DNA of 9,474 nt from an archaeon (GTDB lineage: Archaea; Thermoproteota; Nitrososphaeria; Nitrososphaerales; Nitrosopumilaceae): the NCBI GenBank assembly GCA_005240025.1, contig SBBK01000076.1:1-9474 (forward strand), written 5' to 3'. The position numbers and the translations under genes are program-made. Positions within the stretch are counted from its first letter, which is position 1. The number at the start of each line of letters is the position of its first letter. The notes under the pieces were generated by a model. The model made no database searches and was not told the origin of the DNA. It worked only from the letters and a program-made list of their open reading frames with translations. Below, piece by piece: positions 6,470 through 9,474 of the stretch.

Positions 6470-7273
6470 CTACGGTTTTGCTTCCTTGAAACCAACTGCC
6501 AGGACCCGGCTGTCCTCGTTTGGGGGAATCTTTGTGATTTTGAATGCAGCATCTCTTGCCGCAGTGCCGTAGCCGGTGAATACATCGATGTGCTTGTCGC
6601 GCCATTCGCCTATATCGACTGCCCAGAAGGTCCGCTTGTTCCACGGCGAAGGAATGTCTGGTATGTGAAGTAAGGTGCCGTGTTCAATGACGCCTTTTTC
6701 CATGTCCATTTTTCCATGTGTGACTGCGACCGCTATCTGCGGCTCGTTGAGCGTACTTGTCGCAAGCGGGAGACAAACCCCTGTAAATGCTGACGCGCAC
6801 TTGCCATAATGGTAAAATCGTGTCTTCTGTCCATTTGGATTTATGAAATCATCCTTCCAGCTCTGCAGTATTTTATTGTCACTTGTTTTTCCAGATCCTT
6901 GAACTGCGATTTCTTTTACAAACGTTTTTCTAAACTGCTTAAGGTAGTATGTGGAGTTGTTTTCTGAATAATCAAAGGTTCTGTCTCTTTTTTTCCCTTG
7001 CACATATACTGACACCATCTGGTCTTTTGGATAGTCTTTTTCAAGTGGCAAGAAGTATCCGGTTATTTTCCACCCTCTTGATCCTGGATAGCATTGTCTG
7101 TTGACTGCGTCCTGTATTTGTCCCTCCGGGCATGATTTGACCTGTGAACACAATCTGTCTCCACAGATCTTCATGCCTTTGGCTGTAGCTCCGTCGGCAG
7201 ACTGGAGTGATAGAACAGTTAGTAAAATTCCCAGGGCTACGATTCCTATTACAAAATGTCTCATACTGTGCAT
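6470..7273 (-). CDS. Exported 3D-domain (double-psi beta-barrel) protein
   Basis: This 267-residue protein has an N-terminal hydrophobic segment (HFVIGIVALGILLTVLSL, about residues 6-23) followed by SADGATA, which looks like a Sec signal peptide or membrane anchor. Residues 37-61 hold four clustered cysteines (C37, C42, C48, C61), likely disulfide-bonded outside the cell. The body begins with GWKITGYFLPLEKDYP. It ends with a 3D-type barrel: GTLLHIPDIPSPWNKRTFW, then AVDIGEWRDKHIDVFTG with D220, D226 and D230, the three-aspartate pattern after which the fold is named. In bacteria this fold is linked to cell-wall lytic transglycosylases. Archaea lack murein, so the substrate here is unknown, perhaps a surface glycan. 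The start is ATG 7273. The frame stays open to 7411, but that part runs into the tRNA gene. ATG at 7264 is an alternative. Confidence 0.8.
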   Translation of the reverse strand: MHSMRHFVIGIVALGILLTVLSLQSADGATAKGMKICGDRLCSQVKSCPEGQIQDAVNRQCYPGSRGWKITGYFLPLEKDYPKDQMVSVYVQGKKRDRTFDYSENNSTYYLKQFRKTFVKEIAVQGSGKTSDNKILQSWKDDFINPNGQKTRFYHYGKCASAFTGVCLPLATSTLNEPQIAVAVTHGKMDMEKGVIEHGTLLHIPDIPSPWNKRTFWAVDIGEWRDKHIDVFTGYGTAARDAAFKITKIPPNEDSRVLAVGFKEAKP

Positions 7274-7302
7274 ATTCAAAGAGTATTGATTTAGCTTACT
7301 AC

Positions 7303-7312
7303 TAAATAATAG
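7303..7312 (-). promoter_or_regulatory. TATA-like box of the 3D-domain gene
   Basis: The minus strand reads TATTATTTAG, centred about 34 nt before ATG 7273. Transcription would begin near 7280, leaving a short leader. It lies between the tRNA 3' end and this gene, so the gene can be expressed independently of the tRNA. Confidence 0.4.
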
Positions 7313-7316
7313 GTTC

Positions 7317-7321
7317 AAAAA
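7317..7321 (-). terminator. Oligo-T terminator candidate of tRNA-Tyr
   Basis: A T5 run on the minus strand starts 6 nt after the discriminator base of the tRNA. This is typical for archaeal tRNA transcription ends. Confidence 0.4.
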
Positions 7322-7327
7322 TTGTAG

Positions 7328-7448
7328 TCCCAAGCGAAGGAGTTGAACCTTCGACACTCCGGTTTCTGTGCGCCTGATAGGCTGGATTCGGTTAGCCAGA
7401 AAGCCAACCACTACAGCCGGAAGCTCTACCAGGCTGAGCTAGCTTGGG
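7328..7448 (-). tRNA. trnY: tRNA-Tyr (anticodon GUA), intron-containing, no encoded CCA
   Basis: All arms can be folded by eye. The acceptor stem is CCCAAGC/GCTTGGG (7 bp) with discriminator A, the D-stem GCTC/GAGC has loop AGCCTGGTA, the anticodon stem is TCCGG/CCGGA, the variable loop is GTGTC, and the T-arm is GAAGG-TTCAACT-CCTTC. After removal of the 47-nt intron the anticodon loop is CT-GTA-GA, so the anticodon is GUA (tyrosine). The C1-G72 first pair is the archaeal/eukaryotic tyrosine identity element and supports the call. The exons are 7448-7411 and 7363-7328, giving a 74-nt mature tRNA. The CCA end is not encoded and must be added enzymatically. A T-rich TATA-like box lies about 28 nt upstream. 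Confidence 0.95.
7364..7410 (-). other. tRNA-Tyr intron (47 nt) at position 37/38 with bulge-helix-bulge
   Basis: The intron sits one base 3' of the anticodon, the canonical archaeal site. A bulge-helix-bulge is visible. CUGU (loop positions 32-35) pairs with ACAG near the intron 3' end as the 4-bp central helix. The 3-nt bulge AGU lies on the 5' side and AAA on the 3' side, so cleavage as AG^U and AA^A gives exactly the tRNA exons. Inside, two hairpins can form: GGUUGGCU/GGCUAACC with loop UUCU, and GCCU/AGGC with loop AUC. The helix next to the 5' bulge is therefore not the simple continuous stem of a strict motif. Splicing needs the tRNA endonuclease and RtcB ligase, neither of which is in the window. 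Confidence 0.9.
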
Positions 7449-7470
7449 ACAGAAACTCCGGCTTGATCTT

Positions 7471-7481
7471 GTATTAAAAAA
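7471..7481 (-). promoter_or_regulatory. TATA-like box of tRNA-Tyr
   Basis: The minus strand reads TTTTTTAATAC, centred about 28 nt before the tRNA 5' end. This is appropriate for transcription starting at or a few bases before the mature tRNA. Confidence 0.45.
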
Positions 7482-7495
7482 GTATCGAAAACTCT

Positions 7496-7507
7496 AGCAA
7501 TATTGCT
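7496..7507. repeat. Perfect 12-bp palindrome between divergent promoters
   Basis: AGCAATATTGCT is its own reverse complement. It lies between the minus-strand tRNA promoter and the plus-strand TATA box of the next gene, 14 nt upstream of the latter. It could be an operator for a dimeric regulator; no function is shown. Confidence 0.4.
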
Positions 7508-7521
7508 GAGATCAAAAAAGC

Positions 7522-7531
7522 GTTAAATAAT
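7522..7531 (+). promoter_or_regulatory. TATA-like box of the unrecognised gene
   Basis: GTTAAATAAT starts 29 nt before the GTG at 7551. It is preceded by the purine-rich run ATCAAAAAAGC, a plausible TFB recognition element. The identical 10-mer precedes aIF5A. A leaderless transcript starting at the GTG is implied. Confidence 0.5.
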
Positions 7532-7550
7532 CAAGTCATAAGATCCAATC

Positions 7551-8150
7551 GTGCCAGAAAATTTTGGCGGGTATGCATGCGTGCCGTACACACACGACCA
7601 CAGATCCATCGAACTTAACGACTCGTGGAGGGAATCAAAAAAAGTACAAAACCTGTATTTTGTGACTGCCACATTTTCACAGGAGGCAAAGCCATTTTTT
7701 CCATCGCACGCAAACCAGTACATTTTGGCCAAATTCACAAACAATGACGTCATAAAAGACATTGAAAAACACCAGCAAAACAAAACCTCCTTTGTGTTTT
7801 ATACGGACAGCGAGATCTTTGAGCGGAACACAAACGGCACAATTAACTTTGTATCCGTGTATTATCTGGAATACCCAAAATCCGATGAGGACATATCGGA
7901 TCTTGCCATGGTGGTATCAAAAAACGATCGGGTGCACATGGCAACTACCAACAACATGCTTTCCATCTCGTCAGAACCATCCAAATTCGCATTCCCCTAC
8001 GGCAACAACATCGTTATCTTGGAAGTCTCAGGACAAAAGGGACATCAAAGTGTAAACAAATACTGCGAACAAACAAGGCGAAACGTTTGCAGAAAGGGAA
8101 TAACGATGAATACTCTGGTCGGCCTTTCAATTCTTGAAAAACTCAAGTAG
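7551..8150 (+). CDS. Conserved-looking protein of unknown function (199 aa)
   Basis: I do not recognise this family. The product is soluble-looking with no signal peptide or membrane segment. It is mixed alpha/beta: strands such as NLYFVTATF, TSFVFYTDS, NFVSVYYLEY and NIVILEVSG alternate with acidic or polar segments. The C-terminal part has two cysteines seven residues apart (KYCEQTRRNVCRKG) and ends in the helix TMNTLVGLSILEKLK. One more cysteine lies near the N-terminus (YACVPYTHDH), with histidines nearby. The GTG start is supported by the GTTAAATAAT box 29 nt upstream, and base composition and codon use match the neighbours. It lies alone between tRNA-Tyr and aIF5A, with its own promoter and a T-run after the stop. 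Context hints at a housekeeping role but does not define one. Confidence 0.75.
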   Translation: MPENFGGYACVPYTHDHRSIELNDSWRESKKVQNLYFVTATFSQEAKPFFPSHANQYILAKFTNNDVIKDIEKHQQNKTSFVFYTDSEIFERNTNGTINFVSVYYLEYPKSDEDISDLAMVVSKNDRVHMATTNNMLSISSEPSKFAFPYGNNIVILEVSGQKGHQSVNKYCEQTRRNVCRKGITMNTLVGLSILEKLK

Positions 8151-8153
8151 ATC

Positions 8154-8159
8154 TTTTTT
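8154..8159 (+). terminator. Oligo-T terminator candidate after the unrecognised gene
   Basis: A T6 run lies 3 nt after the stop codon, just before the aIF5A promoter. This is consistent with separate transcription of the two genes. Confidence 0.45.
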
Positions 8160-8170
8160 ACTTCATAAAT

Positions 8171-8180
8171 GTTAAATAAT
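8171..8180 (+). promoter_or_regulatory. TATA-like box of aIF5A
   Basis: GTTAAATAAT starts 31 nt before the ATG at 8202 and is identical to the box of the preceding gene. The spacing predicts a leaderless mRNA, and no Shine-Dalgarno sequence is visible. Confidence 0.55.
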
Positions 8181-8201
8181 GAGGCATAAATTGCTCAGAT
8201 T

Positions 8202-8612
8202 ATGAGCAAGCCTTCTGAACTTGGTGCACTAAAGATCGGCTCCTACATCCTTTTGCCGGTTGCAGACCAACCAACTGGAGAGCCCTGCAGAATAGTCGAA
8301 TATGACACCAGCAAACCAGGAAAACACGGCGCAGCAAAGGCAAGAATCGTGGGCGTTGGAATATTTGACAGCCAAAAACGACCCCACGTGGGTCCCGTCA
8401 GCATGCAGGTACACGTGCCGTTGATAGACAAAAGAAGCGGTCAAATCATCTCGATTACGGGAGAGCAGATTCAGGTAATGGATAGCGAGACATTTGAGAC
8501 CCTTGACGCACAGATGATAGACGACGAGGTCAAAGGAAAACTAGAGCAGGGCCAAATGGTCGAATACTGGAAGGTAATGGACCGCACCAAAATAATGCGA
8601 ATTAAAAGCTAG
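8202..8612 (+). CDS. eif5A: Translation factor aIF5A (hypusine-containing)
   Basis: aIF5A binds the ribosomal E-site and rescues stalled peptide bond formation, for example at proline runs. The 136-residue length is normal for archaea. The N-terminal SH3-like domain (residues 1-70) carries the loop TSKPGKHGAAKARIVGVGIF, in which K41 (SKPG-K-HG) is the lysine converted to hypusine. A C-terminal OB-fold follows (HVPLIDKRSGQIISITGEQIQVMD, then VEYWKVMDRTKIMRI). The motif is fully conserved, so modification by deoxyhypusine synthase is expected; that enzyme is not in the window. The gene has its own promoter and is probably monocistronic. Downstream come a guide RNA and dph6, the latter for the other lysine- or histidine-derived modification unique to translation factors. 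Confidence 0.96.
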   Translation: MSKPSELGALKIGSYILLPVADQPTGEPCRIVEYDTSKPGKHGAAKARIVGVGIFDSQKRPHVGPVSMQVHVPLIDKRSGQIISITGEQIQVMDSETFETLDAQMIDDEVKGKLEQGQMVEYWKVMDRTKIMRIKS

Positions 8613-8639
8613 CTTGCAAAATTGAGAATCACTCAGGCC

Positions 8640-8670
8640 CAAGTTTGTCTGGATTTGAAAACCAAACTTG
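8640..8670 (+). repeat. 8-bp inverted repeat able to form a hairpin after aIF5A
   Basis: CAAGTTTG (8640-8647) and CAAACTTG (8663-8670) are perfect inverted repeats with a 15-nt spacer, beginning 27 nt after the aIF5A stop. No T-run follows, so it is not a typical terminator. It could be a 3' UTR stem of the aIF5A mRNA or a protein-binding site. Confidence 0.4.
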
Positions 8671-8701
8671 ACTGGATATTCATGTGTTCGAATCTGTAGA
8701 A

Positions 8702-8711
8702 CTAAAATAAC
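8702..8711 (+). promoter_or_regulatory. TATA-like box of the C/D guide RNA
   Basis: CTAAAATAAC is centred about 25 nt before the terminal stem of the C/D RNA (8731). The RNA could therefore be transcribed on its own rather than processed from the aIF5A transcript. Confidence 0.45.
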
Positions 8712-8730
8712 ACACAGATTGATTCTATTC

Positions 8731-8795
8731 GGATGCTGATGATGAGTGGAAAAGCCATCTGATCTTTGATGAGGATTATGAGTATTGAGGCATCC
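8731..8795 (+). ncRNA. Box C/D guide sRNA, one guide matching the elongator tRNA-Met anticodon arm
   Basis: All elements of an archaeal C/D sRNA occur in 65 nt. A terminal stem GGATGC (8731-8736)/GCATCC (8790-8795) can be extended by a U-G pair. Box C lies in TGATGATGA (8737-8745; ATGATGA from 8739), box D' CTGA at 8759-8762, box C' TTGATGA at 8766-8772, and a degenerate box D TTGA at 8785-8788. D' and C' are separated by 3 nt. The two guides are 13 nt (8746-8758) and 12 nt (8773-8784), the usual archaeal spacing. The D guide GGATTATGAGTA is complementary to ACUCAUAAUCC, the expected anticodon arm of elongator tRNA-Met. The base opposite the fifth guide position from box D is C34. Such RNAs work with L7Ae, Nop5 and fibrillarin. 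The weak points are the U in box D and the lack of homology evidence. Confidence 0.82.
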
Positions 8796-8803
8796 ATTAA
8801 TAC
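8795..8803 (+). promoter_or_regulatory. TATA-like box of dph6
   Basis: CATTAATAC is centred about 30 nt before ATG 8829, so transcription would start at or just before the start codon. It abuts the 3' stem of the C/D RNA, so guide RNA and promoter share this DNA. Confidence 0.45.
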
Positions 8804-8828
8804 GTGCAGCCATGCCTTCAAAAGTCAA

Positions 8829-9474
8829 ATGAATCTGGCAGCCCTTTTTTCCGGTGGAAAGGACAGCACGTATGCAATTTACCGGTCGCAAAAACTTGGT
8901 CATGCAGTCAGGTGTCTGGTTACGATACTTACAAGTTCAGCTGAAAGCCATCTTTTACATCACCCAAACATCAAATTCACAAAACTGCAAGCTGACGCAA
9001 TGAAACTCCCGCAAGTTTTGGCAAGTGCTCCTGTGGACACTGCAAAAGAACTTGATGCAATCAAGGCAGCACTGACAAAAGCAAAACAAGACTACCGGAT
9101 ACAGGGGGTTGCCCACGGCGGGATATTGAGCGAATTTCAGAAAACAAAATTCGAAAATATTGCGAAAAGCCTTGACCTCCAGGTCATTGCGCCGCTCTGG
9201 AAAAAAGACCAAATCAATTACATGCATGACCTGCTGGATTCTGGATTCGAATTCATAATAACGGCGGTTTCCTGTGACGGGCTAGATGACTCGTGGCTTG
9301 GCAAAAAAATCACAAGAGAGCGCCTTGATCAGCTAACCACCCTTTCGAAAAAACACAAATTTAATCTAAGCTTTGAAGGAGGGGAGGCAGAGACGTTTGT
9401 TACAAACTGTCCATTGTTTTTTGCACCCATTGAAGTCCAAGACTTCAAAAAAGAATGGGATGGATACCGTGGAA
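8829..9474 (+). CDS. dph6: Diphthine-ammonia ligase Dph6 (3' end cut by window edge)
   Basis: This ATP-dependent enzyme performs the last step of diphthamide synthesis on the conserved histidine of elongation factor 2. The 215 visible residues are of the ATP_bind_4 family, close to the usual archaeal length of about 220-230, so only a short C-terminal tail is missing. The PP-loop SGGKDSTYAIY lies at residues 8-18 (MNLAALFSGGKDS at the N-terminus). The family motifs GGILSEFQKTKFENIA and LWKKDQINYMHDLLDSGFEFIITAV follow in the middle, and the C-terminal EGGEAETFVTNCPLF is the diagnostic Dph6 block. ATG 8829 is chosen because it gives the standard short N-terminus before the PP-loop and fits the TATA-like box. 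In-frame ATGs at 8769 and 8778 lie inside the C/D RNA and are less likely. Confidence 0.92.
   Translation, partial: MNLAALFSGGKDSTYAIYRSQKLGHAVRCLVTILTSSAESHLLHHPNIKFTKLQADAMKLPQVLASAPVDTAKELDAIKAALTKAKQDYRIQGVAHGGILSEFQKTKFENIAKSLDLQVIAPLWKKDQINYMHDLLDSGFEFIITAVSCDGLDDSWLGKKITRERLDQLTTLSKKHKFNLSFEGGEAETFVTNCPLFFAPIEVQDFKKEWDGYRG

Noticed and set aside
7274..7411. Extra 46-residue N-terminus for the 3D-domain protein
   Set aside because: The frame stays open but runs into the tRNA-Tyr gene and past the TATA-like box. A signal-peptide-like segment starts right after ATG 7273.
8686..8694. GTTCGAATC, resembling a tRNA T-loop
   Set aside because: No complementary T-stem and no acceptor, D or anticodon arm can be folded around it; it is probably coincidence.
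8769..8828. In-frame upstream ATGs that would lengthen Dph6 by up to 20 residues
   Set aside because: They lie within the C/D RNA boxes, and Dph6 proteins normally begin a few residues before the SGGKDS loop, as with ATG 8829.
8811..8831. Six-codon ORF (MPSKVK) ending in ATGA overlap with the dph6 start
   Set aside because: If dph6 is leaderless, as its TATA-like box implies, this would not be on the main transcript. It is too short to support.
1..9474. CRISPR arrays, insertion sequences, prophage or defence genes
   Set aside because: No regularly spaced repeats, transposase-like frames, att-type duplications or recognisable defence domains were seen on either strand.

Overview
The window looks like chromosome from an ammonia-oxidising-type archaeon (Nitrososphaerota/Thaumarchaeota, probably Nitrosopumilales). 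The evidence is an all-archaeal information-processing gene set (S8e, SRP19, Gar1, aIF5A, Dph6), an intron-containing tRNA-Tyr with a C1-G72 pair, ScpA/ScpB, Lrp/AsnC and DUF47-PiT families, frequent GTG/TTG starts, and AT-rich TATA-like boxes about 25-30 nt before start codons, which implies many leaderless mRNAs. The lineage call rests on family resemblance, not on a search.

Layout. Positions 1-2240 (minus strand) read scpA > scpB > rps8e > srp19 > gar1. Gar1 is cut by the left edge. This is a compact, partly overlapping operon-like block that combines chromosome-condensation, ribosome, signal-recognition and RNA-modification genes. A divergent promoter region (2241-2334) separates it from a plus-strand zinc alcohol dehydrogenase (2335-3387). 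A palindrome-bearing promoter region then leads into a DUF47/PhoU-like accessory gene and a PiT phosphate permease, 3 nt apart. Next is a protein with a helical N-terminal half and a C-terminal receiver domain (5143-5895). Its 3' end overlaps that of a convergent Lrp/AsnC regulator (5884-6384, minus). Upstream of that regulator on the minus strand is an exported 3D-domain protein (6470-7273).

The right third is translation-related. It holds a tRNA-Tyr(GUA) with a 47-nt intron (7328-7448, minus), an unrecognised 199-residue gene (7551-8150), aIF5A with its hypusine site (8202-8612), a box C/D guide RNA that I found in the gap (8731-8795), and dph6 for diphthamide synthesis on EF2 (from 8829, cut by the right edge). 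One guide of the C/D RNA matches the anticodon arm expected for elongator tRNA-Met and, by the N+5 rule, points to C34. This stretch therefore places genes or substrates for hypusine, diphthamide and a predicted wobble 2'-O-methylation side by side.

No CRISPR array, insertion sequence, prophage or rRNA was seen. Apart from the partial genes at both edges the coding sequences look intact, and the longest stretch without a protein gene is about 216 nt (8613-8828), which holds the guide RNA.
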